In this document: positions 17,622-27,358 of the stretch, piece by piece
Position numbering within the stretch: position 1 is the stretch's first letter
Layout of the letters: the number at the start of each line of letters is the position of its first letter
Assembly: GCA_905221605.1 (NCBI GenBank)
Contig: CAJNDS010001347.1
Span: 259,501 to 323,500, forward strand
Length of the DNA stretch: 64,000 nucleotides
Direction: 5' to 3'
Source: Symbiodinium natans
Taxonomy: Eukaryota; Sar; Dinophyceae; Suessiales; Symbiodiniaceae
The notes under the pieces: model-generated
What the model was told of the DNA's origin: nothing
The model's database searches: none
The model's input: the letters and a program-made list of their open reading frames with translations, nothing else
Position numbers and translations under genes: made by a program

Positions 17622-18761
17622 CTGGGTTTAGGGTTTAGGGTTAGGGTTTAGGGTTTAGGGTTTAGCGTTTAGGGTTCAGTTAGGCTCCTTAAAAGTATGT
17701 GAATCAATGCAACCCCCCCCCCCCCCAGACATCGAGAGGGACTGCGATGTAACGGAACCCACCCCTATATACGAAGAGGCCCGAATGACCAAAAGTTTAG
17801 GGTTTTTCAGGTTTAGGGGTTAAAGCCTAAACCCCAAATCCGCAACCCGAAACGCCATTATAGGCCCTAAGCCCAATAAACCTGAACATCACATTTGACC
17901 CCACAAGCCCCATCAACCCTAAAAGCTGCAAGCCAGAAACGCCATTGTTATGCCCCAAAACACTATCAAAAACCTACAAACCCTGCAAAAGCCTGTGGCA
18001 CTTTCAACCCTTGACGCTCTTCAAACCGTGTGGCCCCTTAAACCTCGGGAAGCCCATTCAACATTGTTAGGCCTTATAAGCCCAGTATGCCTCACACACC
18101 TCATAAACTTCATTACCCTCTCAAACCTGTAAACAAACCAAAAAAAGCGAAAATCCCGAAACCCGAAACCCGAAACCCTAAATCCTAAATCCTAAACCCG
18201 AAACCTAAACCCTAAACCCTAAACCCTAAACTCCTCAGCCCGGAACACAAAACCTAACCTTGGCCCTGCTGGGCGTCGCCTGGCCGTGCTGCCGGAAGTT
18301 CGAGATGAGGTTCCCAACCTGATTGCAGGGTTTAGGGTTTAGGGTTTAGGGTTTAAGGGGTTAGGGTTTAGGGTTTAGGGTTTGAGGCGTAGGGTAGAAT
18401 CAGGATTGAGGGTTTTGGGTCCCTTGCTAGAGTTTAGGGTTTTAGGGCACAAACGACATTGAAGCAGGGGTCTTTCCCAAAACAGGGTACCCCCTTTGTG
18501 CCCCAAATGGAACAAAATCCCCTTAAAGGTCTGTTTTCGAAAGCCCCCAAACAGAGAGAGAGAGAGACAGAGAGAGGCGACGCAAGCTTGGCTGCAACGA
18601 CAAAGAGTTCTTTCGACATCCGAAGCCCCAACGGCCCTAAACTGCCCTAAGCCCTGCAAAGCCTAAACCCTAAACCCTAAACCCTAAACCCTAAACCCTA
18701 AACCCTAAACCCTAAACCCTAAACCCTAAAACCCTAAACCCTAAAACCCTAAACCCTAAAC
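17622..18761. repeat. Telomere-like tracts and filler
   Basis: TTTAGGG lies at 17620-17685 and 18325-18400, and CCCTAAA at 18150-18235 and 18660-18761. A C14 run lies near 17708. A diverged relative of hairpin family E may lie at 18459-18545. The only supported exon inside is 18259-18318. Confidence 0.75.
18259..18318 (-). CDS. Candidate exon with clean splice sites
   Basis: Exactly 20 codons lie between CAATCAG|G and AAG|GTTAGG: VGNLISNFRQHGQATPSRAK. The acceptor follows the dinoflagellate AG|G rule. TTTAGGG repeat starts within 10 bp on the acceptor side. It is one of the clearest examples of an isolated exon among repeats. Confidence 0.6.
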
Positions 18762-18843
18762 TCAAGCAGCGGCCTCCGGCATGGGAGGAGAGCCGTAGTT
18801 GGACTTCAAGGACCAGAGGAGGGTCAGAATGTTGCACCACATG
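18762..18843 (-). CDS. Candidate exon, hydrophobic segment
   Basis: CTCGCAG opens a frame reading MWCNILTLLWSLKSNYGSPP and ending either at TGA (18764-18762) or at the GTTTAGG donor just beyond. It could be the C-terminus of a membrane protein. CCCTAAA repeat touches the downstream side and TTTAGGG the upstream side. Confidence 0.45.
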
Positions 18844-19442
18844 CTGCGAGGCAGGGCGGAGGAGGGTTTAGGGTTTAGGGTTTAGGGTTTAGGGTTTAGG
18901 GTTTAGGGTCTAGGGTCTAGGTGGTTTAGGGTTTCAGGTTTAAGGTTCTGGTTGAAGCAAAGGCTTTGCCAGTCAAGCACCAAATGTGGGTTCGAGGTTG
19001 CTTGGTGGCCTTGAGATCGAGAGAGTCTCGGAGGGGTTTGGTGCGGAATGCTCTTGTGGGCTTTAAGGTTTAGGGTTTAGGGTTTACGGTTTAGGGTTTA
19101 GGGTTTTAAGGTTGCGGGTTTGGGGCGACCCGGAACTAGTGATCGAAGGGCTCAGGGATTACCGAAACAGTTTCAGACCTGTTTCCACAGATTCTTACTA
19201 TGAAGTCCGACCATCTGGCTGCCGTACCAAGTTGAAGGCTGACATGTTTCTCGGGGGGTAGCAGAAGCATTGATGGTAGCCGCGCTGTTCTACCGCGCTA
19301 AGATTCAAACCCCAAACCCTAAACCCTCACACTCAGCTCCAAAACCTCCTAAGCCAACAAAGACCTTCTTCCTTAGAAAACCTACACACAAACATCATCG
19401 GAAGGCTTGCTTTCATCCCATTTGGTTGACAGCTGTCATCAG
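18844..19442. repeat. Telomere-like repeat and filler
   Basis: TTTAGGG repeat lies at 18864-18925 and 19065-19105, with variant units near the second. The rest is unique without a strong frame. Confidence 0.6.
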
Positions 19443-19700
19443 GAATTCCACGAGCCGAGTCGACTTCGCTCAGTCTTGCTTTGAATTGTTGAAAAGCCTT
19501 TCGACGTTCATCTTCGAGGCTGGGTTGCCCAGTAACCTAGGATTAAAAAGGGTGCCCTTTTTTGCTTAAAGGCGTTTATAGGGAACCTAGAGCCCCCAAA
19601 AAGGGAACAAGGGCACTACTGGGCATCCTAGGAGGTGATCCAGAGGCAGATCTGGGTCATCAGCCGCTTTCGGCCATTTCCCAAATTTCAGCGGTGTTGA
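19443..19700 (+). CDS. Candidate gene end split by family D introner
   Basis: ATCAG|G at 19441-19443 opens a frame reading NSTSRVDFAQSCFELLKSLS and on to a GAG at 19516-19518. A 113-bp intron-like hairpin element follows (19519-19631). The frame resumes in phase 0 with EVIQRQIWVISRFRPFPKFQ and stops at TGA 19698-19700. The junction is GAG|GCTGGG...CCTAG|GAGGTG, a GC-AG intron with the AG|G acceptor. The 4-bp GAGG lies on both sides of the element, so splicing restores the pre-insertion codons. The family is not recognised. Confidence 0.6.
19520..19631 (+). mobile_element. Hairpin element, family D (introner-like, copy 1)
   Basis: The left end is CTGGGTTGCCCAGTAACCTA and the right end GGGCACTACTGGGCATCCTA with a final G, which are inverted repeats of each other. 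GAGG is duplicated at 19516-19519 and 19632-19635. The right end CCTAG supplies the AG acceptor. Sister copies lie at 29119-29232, 46224-46315 and, disrupted, 31461-31676. Confidence 0.85.
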
Positions 19701-21439
19701 GGGGTCGGGCTCCAGATGCAGTCCATCTTCGATTCCAAGGGTCAAAACTCATGCGGCGTTTGCTCACAGGGAAGGAACGGAGGAAGCTTCACTGTTGTCG
19801 AAGGTGATTCGGGACACACATGTGGTTTTCGGGTATACACATCTCCTGGATCAGAGACGCCTCTTGGCAATGCGCGGATGCCATCTTGACATAGGCTCGT
19901 GTGGCTACGGGACTTACGGGGCGTACAGGGCATACAGGGTTTGCAGGGCTTATAGGGCATGTAGGTCACAGAGCGCAGGGATGATGCGCTGCAAGGCTCT
20001 AAGGTTTGTGCTTTGGGCTTCAGAGTTCGCCCCTAGTCGCCAACCTCAACCCGGAAGCCCAAAAGCTTCTTCAGGGTAGGGTTTAGGGTTTAAGGCTTAG
20101 GGTTTAATTAGGGCTTAAGGTTTAGGTTTTGGGGTTTAGGGTTTGGGGCTTAGGTTTTTGGGGTTTGGGGTTTAGGGTTTAGGGCTTGGGGCTTAGGGCT
20201 TAGGGTTTCAAAGCCCGAAACCTTCTTCATGCGCTGTGCCTGAGGAGGTAGGCTGGCTTCTTGACCACCTTAACAGGCCCCAGGGCTTCATCAGCTTCAT
20301 AGGATGGTTTAGGGCCTTTAGGGTTTAGGGTTTAGGGTTGAGGGTTGAGGGTTGAGGGTCGAGAGTTAGGGTTTAGTGTCTTAGCGTTTCGAGCCCAGTC
20401 GCCTACACCCCAAAAGCCGTAAACACCCCACCAAGCAGCACCTCACCCCAAGAACTTTAGGGTTTAGGGTTTGGGGTTTAGGGTTTTGGGGTACTACTGA
20501 GGTTCATAAGCCCTAAACATTAGACCCTAAAACCCAAAACCAAACCCCCTAAGCCTAAACCCTGACCCCTTAACCCTAAAACCAGAAGCCTCACTAAAAA
20601 CCAACAAACCTGAACCCTAAAACCCGAAGCCCCCAAAACCAAGAACCCTAAAACCAAGAGCCCGAAATCCTAACACCAAGAGCCCCCAAAGCCGAAGCTC
20701 TGGCCCCAAACCCTACGACCCTGATCCCGAATACAAAAAGCCCAAAACCCGCTGCACCCGCCAAAGCCCTAAAGCCCTAAAACCCTGAAACCTTAAACCT
20801 AAACCCCAAACCCCTAACCTGAAAGCCTAAAGCCCTGGAGAGCCCTACAGCCCTAAAGCCCCGATTGCCCGAATGCCCTGAAGCCACAGTGGGGTTTAGG
20901 GTATGGTGGGGTTCGGGGGCTTTGGGGCTTTAGAGGGTTTAGGGGGTCTGAGACCTTCAGCTCTAGAATTAAAGCCTAATTATCCCTAACCTCTATAAGC
21001 CCTGTATATAAACCCTAAACTCTGAGCCCTATATGAGAAGCTGGGGGCCCGGACGCTTAGGCCAACAAACTCCAATGGCAGGATGTATGTCCTCAGCTTG
21101 CGCGGTTTGGCATGTTCGAGGTTTAGGGGTTTAGGGGTTTAGGGTTTAGGGTTTAGGGCCTGCAGCGGCCTGGGGAGTGCAACCCTTGAATCATGATTCC
21201 AGTGTTTAGGGTGTCCGCATTAGCGCCTTAAGATTTTGGGAAGAATTCCGCTCCAGGCTGCCGGGATAGCTGTCTGCTTTGGGGCAATGGGGTTGAGGAT
21301 TCAGGGCTTCATGGCGTTGAGGGCTTACTTAGGCTCTTAGGGTTTATGGAACTGGGTTTGGGCGGGTTAGGTCCTTGACCGGAGCCCCGAGATCTCGGAG
21401 CTTATAGGGTTCAGGGGATTTAGGGTTTAGGGTTTATAG
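19701..21439. repeat. Degenerate telomere-like sequence in both orientations
   Basis: TTTAGGG-type tracts lie at 20075-20215, 20300-20400 and 20455-20490. A long degenerate CCCTAAA-type stretch with CCCTAAAAC and CCCGAA variants fills 20500-20870. A G-rich repeat lies at 21115-21165. Unique DNA at 19701-20070 has open frames, but none is convincing. Confidence 0.65.
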
Positions 21440-21523
21440 GGAGCATCGTCTGAGGATCCGGCAAGCCCAGTATCAGAGTCAGCAAGTGCCCTCGGGCGGC
21501 CGTCCTTCGAGCTCTTTGTCTAG
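21440..21523 (+). CDS. Candidate exon, Ser/Ala-rich
   Basis: TTATAG|G opens a phase-0 frame reading GASSEDPASPVSESASALGR and ending at TAG 21521-21523. TTTAGGG repeat supplies the upstream side. The composition suggests a disordered C-terminus. Confidence 0.4.
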   Translation, partial: GASSEDPASPVSESASALGRPSFELFV

Positions 21524-22793
21524 TTTTCTTTGATATAGGGGCAACCCTGAACCCTGAACCCAAAACCCTAAACCCTAAACCCTAAGCCCCCAAGCCCCTA
21601 AACCCTAAACCCTAAACCCTAAACCCTAAACCCTAAACCCTAAACCCTAAACCCTAAACCCTAAACCCTAAACCCTAAACCCTAAACCCTAAACCCAAAC
21701 CCTAAACCCTAGACCCTACGTAGACCCTAAACCGTCAGAATTCTGGGTTCGGGCTGCCCTTAGCCTGCCCTTAGCCCTCTTGGGGCTCCCCGGCCCTCAG
21801 TTTTTGGGACGTCGTTTGCGGGCCAACAAGGCTATGAATCCTAAACCCTAAACCCTAAACCCTAAACCCTAAACCCTAAACCCTTATACTAACAGTCCCT
21901 AGTAGGGATGATAGTACCCCCCCCCCCCCCCTACTGTAATCCGGATTAAGGGCTGTTCGTATTTAGGGTAGGGTTTAGGGTTTAGGGTTTAGGGTTTAGG
22001 GTTTAGGGTTTAGGGTTTAGGGTTTAGGGTTTAGGGTTTAGGGTTTAGGGTTTAGGGTTTAGGGTTTAGGGTTTAGGGTTTAGGGTTTAGGGTTTAGGGT
22101 TTAAAGGGGAACATCCCAACCGATACCGCTCAACTTGTGTGGTCGAGGGAGGGTTGGGCAGACCAGGGCTTCCCATCCTGTTCAGCATCCAGGGTTTAGG
22201 GCTTAGGGTTTAGGGTTGAGGGTTTAGGGTTTAGGGTTTAGGGATTTGGGTTTAGGGTTTAGGGATTTGGGTTTAGGGTTTAGGGTATAAGGTTTAGGGT
22301 TTAGGGTTAGGTTTTAGGATTAGGGTTTAGGGTTTAGGGTTGAGGGTTTAGGGTTTAAGGTTTAGGGTTTAGGGTTTTGCAAGCTTTAGTGAGCTTTCCC
22401 AAAGGGCGGTGGACTGTGGAACCTCGAAAGCTGATCCCCAAAGTGCAGACCTCCGGGTCTAGCCTACAAGAGTGAGGTTTAGGATGTGAAGCAAAAAACC
22501 TAAACCCACGCAAACCTTAAACTCTACATGCCCTCTACCCTCATTCATCCGATTTTAAGCCCTAGAAAGACCACAAACTCTCTATGGGGTGGGGTTATAG
22601 ATTCTAGCATCAACCAAAAGGACACCCCGGACAGATCCATGCACCTACTATTCATGAGGAACCCTAGATACACATAGCAGTATGAGCCCTACAGAACCCT
22701 GAGCCCCAATGCCAAGCAGTGCGAAACCCTAAACCTAAACCCTAAACCCTAAACCCGAAACCCTAAACCCTAAACCCTCAACACTAAACCCCA
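21524..22793. repeat. Long perfect heptamer tracts
   Basis: CCCTAAA repeat lies at 21560-21720 (about 100 bp nearly perfect) and 21838-21884. TTTAGGG lies at 21966-22104 (about 20 perfect units) and 22190-22378 with GGGATTT and TTGAGGG variants. CCCTAAA returns at 22720-22793. The tract at 21966-22104 lies inside a family C hairpin. Confidence 0.9.
21885..22127. mobile_element. Hairpin family C invaded by a telomere tract
   Basis: CTTATACTAACAGTCCCTAG and a C-run at 21885-21958 match the left half of family C. GGGGAACATCCCAA at 22114-22127 is its right end. Between them lies about 140 bp of perfect TTTAGGG. Either the tract inserted into the element or it replaced the loop. The left terminal TTGGGATG is lost into CCCTAAA repeat. 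Confidence 0.6.
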
Positions 22794-22868
22794 CGGTTGG
22801 GCCGGTGGCCTCTGTGGGTCCAGCGACTCCAACATCGGGGCCAGGCTCGCTAGCCGGCCCCGGAGCAG
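22794..22868 (+). CDS. Candidate exon, Gly/Pro/Ala-rich
   Basis: An open block reads TVGPVASVGPATPTSGPGSL and ends at a canonical donor GCAG|GTACAACC at 22869. The acceptor is unclear. CCCTAAA repeat is upstream and TTTAGGG downstream. Confidence 0.35.
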
Positions 22869-24073
22869 GTACAACCTGGTTTAGGGTTTAGGGTTTAGGG
22901 ATTGGGGTTTGGGGTTTGGGGTTTAGGGTTTGGGGTTCTGCGGGTAGGGTCGTCCGGGGGGAAGGGATGGGCGCACCAAAACGTTGGCAGTAGGGACAGA
23001 AGACAGGCCCGCCATAACCCCTGAGATTCGTCGAGGGTTCATCGGGCTTAGGTGGGTTTGAGAGGGTGTAAGTATGCTAAGGCCACTGGGACTGTTGATC
23101 GTCCCTGTCGCCGTGGAAATTAAGCGACAAAACCCGAAACCCTAAACCCTAAACCCTAAACTCATGTGGGTTACAAGTACCCATGAAGCGGCCGACTCGG
23201 CCTGTCTACATGGCACGGACGTACCTAGCATTCCAGGATTCTCTGATTGGAGATTTCCCTACCTCAATAACCCGAAGACATGCTTGGTCTCTGGTTACCT
23301 ATAGGAGTATGAAAGCCTCAACTCTAAACCCGAAAACCCCGAAAACCCTAAAACCCAAAAACCCGAAACCCAAAAACCCGAAAACCCCAAAACCTCAAGG
23401 CCCCAAACCCTATAAACCGAAAAAAAACAAAACTCCGAGCTCCCCCGCATGACAGGCAATGCCAGCCACAGCATTGCGCTGCCACCTGGTCCCCGGGGGT
23501 CCTTCCGCATCGCATGGGGTTTAGGGTTTAGGGCTTGGGGTTACGAACTCCTCCTTCAGTTTGTGAAACAGGCTCTTTCCACTCTACAACCGGACGAACA
23601 AGTGATAGACCTGCTGGAAATGAGAGCAGATAACACCTCGAGTGGTGCAGGTCGTGCCCCAAACGGTTTCGTTCTGCAAATTCGTCCAATCGTCCAAGGC
23701 ACTCCGCCCTAACATCCTGACACTCCACCAAGCTCAACCCTAAACCATAAGCCCTTTAAGCACGAAAGCCTAGCACCCACAACGACCCCTAACCCTGCTA
23801 AATCTTAATGACCCTCTTCCACCCCCGAACCCTCCGCCACAAACGCCCAAGAGCCCTCAAGCCCTCGACCCTTTCAGGAGCTGCGCCGACTGCCCAGTTC
23901 AAGTTCCCAAAACTGGGGCCCCATAACGCTCAACCTAGATTGCAGCGCATATGATTGCATGAACGAGTCCTCCTAAACCCTAAACCCTAAACCCTAAACC
24001 CTAAACCCTAAACCCTAAACCCTAAACCCTAAACCCTAAACCCTAAACCCTAAACCCTAAACCCTAAACTCAG
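22869..24073. repeat. Telomere-like tracts and CCCGAAAA-type variants
   Basis: TTTAGGG/TTTGGGG lies at 22880-22940. Variant CCCGAAAA/CCCCAAAA units lie at 23320-23420. Perfect CCCTAAA lies at 23972-24070. The block at 23450-23710 holds short frames of low quality. Confidence 0.75.
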
Positions 24074-24191
24074 GGCTCACCTGTGACACGTGAAGCCCCA
24101 GAGCCCCACCTGCCTGGACCGCCCTGGCAGCCGACGTCTCTCAGCAACTCCCCTCTCTTGTCCCCCAAAGGAGCTGCGCAGAAGTATAAGA
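24074..24191 (+). CDS. Candidate exon, Pro/Ser-rich
   Basis: AACTCAG|G opens 39 codons in phase 0: GSPVTREAPEPHLPGPPWQP, then a Ser/Leu-rich part and a basic end. It closes at AGA|GTTAGGGTTTAG, where the first telomere-like unit forms the donor. The acceptor AG follows a perfect CCCTAAA tract directly. This is a good example of an exon bounded by repeat on both sides. Confidence 0.6.
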
Positions 24192-25108
24192 GTTAGGGTT
24201 TAGGGTTTAGGGTTTAGGGTTTAGGGTTTAGGGTTTAGGGTTTAGGGTTTAGGGCTGAGGTTTTAGGACTTCGGGCTTAAGGTTGTGAACTCAAGTCGCT
24301 GTGCAGAAGTGGGCCTACAAACCTGGCACAAAGTGAGGGGACTTAGGCGGCTTCTGTTCCCCTGTATAAATACACGCATATACATATATACATATTATAA
24401 ATAAGCAAACAAATAAATACTTACATATATATATGTATATCTCAACATATATATATATATATATATACATCTATTTCCCTGCATAAGGGCTTATTTCGGG
24501 TACCTGCAATTCCCTCATTCCCGGCTAGGAAGCACCCGCAAGTGGCAATGCGCTTCCCGCGCGCATATCCAAGGGACCCACGGCTACGGCTTTTTTCGGG
24601 GTTGTTCGGAGTTGGTAGCTACGTGCGCACCCCAAAACCCGAAACCCTGCCGTCCCAAGGCCTAACACTGAAGCGCCATGCAAAAACAGAAGGCCTACGC
24701 TCTGAACCGTATACCCTTATAGGGTTTAGGGTTTAGGGTTTAGGGTTTAGGGTTTAGGGTTTAGGGCCTACATACATTCTCAACCTGTCGCGTCTCCACC
24801 CTGCGCTCCTTCCCAGTCCCTGCACTCCACGACATGTCGTTTCGGGTTTAGGATATACTTGGAGGTTCATGGTACTTCCTAGCCAATTATAACTGTACTT
24901 ATTATAACTGTACGTATAACCATATTGAGGCACTTAAGGGGCTTTTTCCGTGGATTGTGAGTACAGCTTTTCTGGAGTAGGGTCTATGAAAACCTCTAAC
25001 CAAAGGCTGATTTTGCTCGAAAAGTGCAGGGGGCAGCGCTACAAGGGTTTAGGGTTTAGGGTTTAGGGTTTAGGGTTTAGGGTTTAGGGTTTAGGGTTTA
25101 GGGTTTAG
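24192..25108. repeat. Telomere-like tracts, AT microsatellites, family A relict
   Basis: TTTAGGG lies at 24195-24255, 24716-24766 and 25045-25108. (TA)n-rich DNA fills 24365-24475. A diverged family A hairpin starts with CTTGGAGGTTCATGGTAC near 24858 and fades by about 25000. Confidence 0.75.
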
Positions 25109-25498
25109 GGATCTCTACCGCATCTTCCGCATCTGATGCCTCTGCCACATACAGTTCATTTATGGCGCGCCGAAAGCACAAGCAAAGAAACGGACAACAA
25201 TTTAAAGTTGGGATGTTCCCCCTTATACTAACAGTCCTTCATCGGGATGATAATAGGGGGGGGACACACTATACCTTATAACAGGGAGTACTATAAAACT
25301 AGGATAAGGAGCATCCCAAATTTGAAGGATCAGGCGGAAGGCTCACGATTACTCTCGCGGCGATGGATGAGCGCCTTACAGTTGAGGGCATCGGCTGCCT
25401 CAAGTACACTTCCCCCAAGCCCTGTCCGAAAATGGTGGTGCCCTTTTTGGGTGGTGGTCCCTTTAAGGAGATTCCAGTCTATTTGCTTCCGAACATAG
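25109..25498 (+). CDS. Candidate exons split by family C introner
   Basis: TTTAG|GG from the heptamer tract opens a frame reading ISTASSASDASATYSSFMAR and then KHKQRNGQQFK up to 25206. A 121-bp intron follows: GT at 25207 and AG at 25326-25327. The frame resumes in phase 0 as DQAEGSRLLSRRWMSALQLR and stays open to about 25498. The intron consists of a hairpin element plus one copy of its 8-bp flank. The acceptor is AG|G. The protein family is not recognised; the first part is Ser/Ala-rich, the rest basic. Confidence 0.6.
25208..25319 (+). mobile_element. Hairpin element, family C (introner-like)
   Basis: The ends are TTGGGATGTTCC and GGAGCATCCCAA, inverted repeats of each other. It is flanked by ATTTAAAG (25200-25207) and ATTTGAAG (25320-25327), an 8-bp duplication with one change. 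The duplication plus the first T of the element supply GT, and the right duplication supplies AG. Other copies lie at 21885-22127, about 31376-31443 and 42313-42405. Confidence 0.85.
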
Positions 25499-26631
25499 GG
25501 TTTGCTTAGGGTCGGGTTGACTTCGGATTTAGGGGTTGCCCCGAAAAGGCCTGTATGGGGTTTAGGGTTCAGGGTTGAGATTCTTGGGTTCGTTTCCAGG
25601 GATGCCTGTCATCGTTTCACAAGATACCATAAACCCTGACTGGGGTTTAGGATTTGGGGTTTGGGGTTTAGGGTTTAGGGTTCTAAACCCTAAACCCTAA
25701 ACCCTAAACCCTAAACCCTAAACCCTAAACCCTAAACCCTAAACCCTAAACCCTAAACCCTAAACCCTAAACCCTATTCCGACACACCCGCAGGCCCCCT
25801 CCTTTTTAAAGTATGCGCAATGCCACGCGGTGTAACATGAACCCGAAAGGGCTCGTGGATCATATACCCTATAGTGGGGGTATAGGGCAGCATAGGGCAG
25901 ATGACCCCAACATACGCTCCTTGTCATCTTCGAACATACGCCTTGTGTTATCTTCGAACATATGTTTAAGTCGCGCTCCGAAAACTATTCAGGTCTTCGT
26001 TTTGGCTTTTTCTTCCAGCATTCTTGTTTCTTCGAGGAAGAAGTTAAAGTGGCTCATGCTTTGTGCAAATTACGCAAGTAGGGCCACTAGGGCTTAGGGT
26101 TTGTTTCGCTTAGATGCTTCGGATACGGTAGGGCACTCCACGCTCAATATAACCATAGAGGCCTCCGGGCGAAACCTTCACAAAGCAACGCCCTAAAACG
26201 CCCGGAGCACTAACCCACCCTAAGCCCCAATCCCTACACCCTAACATTAATCCCCATAAACCCTAAACCCGAAACCTGTGTGGGATGGCTCTCGCCACGC
26301 CGAAAGCAATCATGCCTGTCCGCAGCTGGTGACCGAGGACCATCGTCGATAGTCAAAAGCAAGCAGCTTTCTAGGGTCCTTTTCAGGGGGGGGGGGGGGG
26401 GGGGGGGGAAGCCGGGGTATGCAACCCAAGGTTCCCTAAGCCCGAAACCCTAAACCCTAAACCCTAAACCCTAAACCCTAAACCCTACTCCCCAAGGACA
26501 CACCCTAAGCTCAGGTTCCCTAAAATTTCCTAAGGTTCCCTAGGTACCTATACTCCCCATGAACCCAGGGTTTAGGGTGTAGGGATCAGGGCTTGCTGTG
26601 ATATGGCGTAGATGCTGTGAAGGTTAGTTAG
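25499..26631. repeat. Head-to-head telomere junction and G-run
   Basis: TTTAGGG units run to about 25683 and switch at TTC to CCCTAAA units to about 25775. A run of about 20 G lies at 26388-26408, and CCCTAAA at 26430-26485. The frame at 25813-26097 contains a short tandem repeat but is not a convincing gene. Confidence 0.8.
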
Positions 26632-26703
26632 GCTTTGGAACAAGCTCGAAAGCTTCGTGAGGCGCGAAGAGCAGCTTTGGCCCGATTGCGGAAGGCCATC
26701 TAA
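26632..26703 (+). CDS. Candidate terminal exon, basic helix
   Basis: GTTAGTTAG|G opens 23 codons, ALEQARKLREARRAALARLR then KAI, ending at TAA 26701-26703. It is strongly helical and basic, and unlike the repeats nearby. It fits the C-terminus of a coiled-coil or DNA/RNA-contacting protein. Confidence 0.5.
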   Translation, partial: ALEQARKLREARRAALARLRKAI

Positions 26704-27256
26704 CACTTTCCTCCCACCCCACGCCGCCCGAGGTGGCAAAGCCACCCAAACCTATTCCTTTTAGGGCTTAGGCGTAAAACTCAAGGCTACAGTCCACTTC
26801 CAAAAACTTCTTCCGTTTTGGGACGTTCCGTCAGTGCCCTGACGGCTTGCACCATGGAGGTCGAGGCTTAAGCGCCCCCCCCCCCCCCCCCCACCCCCAC
26901 TGTAGGGGGGGCGGTAAGCCTTGAGTTTAGGGTTTAGGGTTTAGGGTTTAGGGTTTAGGGCCCTCCCTGATAAGGACCCTATAGGAATTGTAGAAATTAC
27001 GGGAGGAAATCCTTCAGAGCTCCGGAACCTGTGCAAGGCTCTTCCGATCCTATCACCAAACTGTGTTCCCTTGGTAGCCCAGGAACCATATTACGATAAG
27101 CGCACCCGTTTTTTGGAGTTGGTTACTTAATTGGGAACCAAAAAACCCTAAACCCTAAGCCCTAAATCTGAAACCCTAAACTTCAAACCCCCCTAAACCG
27201 GAAACCCTAAACCCTAAACCCTAAACCCTAAACCCTAAACCCTAAACCCTAAACAG
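26704..27256. repeat. C-run and telomere-like tracts
   Basis: A C-run lies at about 26875-26892 with a short A and C follow-on. TTTAGGG lies at 26925-26960 and CCCTAAA at 27145-27254. There is no gene. Confidence 0.7.
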
Positions 27257-27358
27257 GTTAAAGGGCACCACTGGGCCACCAAGGCCCAGAAGCCTCTGAT
27301 GTCAAGAGCTCCCTCCCATGAGCGCCAAGCGCGATCTGCAAAACTCGGCAAAATGGCT
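27257..27358 (+). CDS. Candidate exon, basic
   Basis: AAACAG|G, made from the edge of a CCCTAAA tract, opens a phase-0 frame: VKGHHWATKAQKPLMSRAPS, then HERQARSAKLGKM. The 3' edge is unclear; ATG|GCTCTA at 27356 would be a GC donor. The next tract (CCCTAAA) begins at 27368. Confidence 0.45.
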
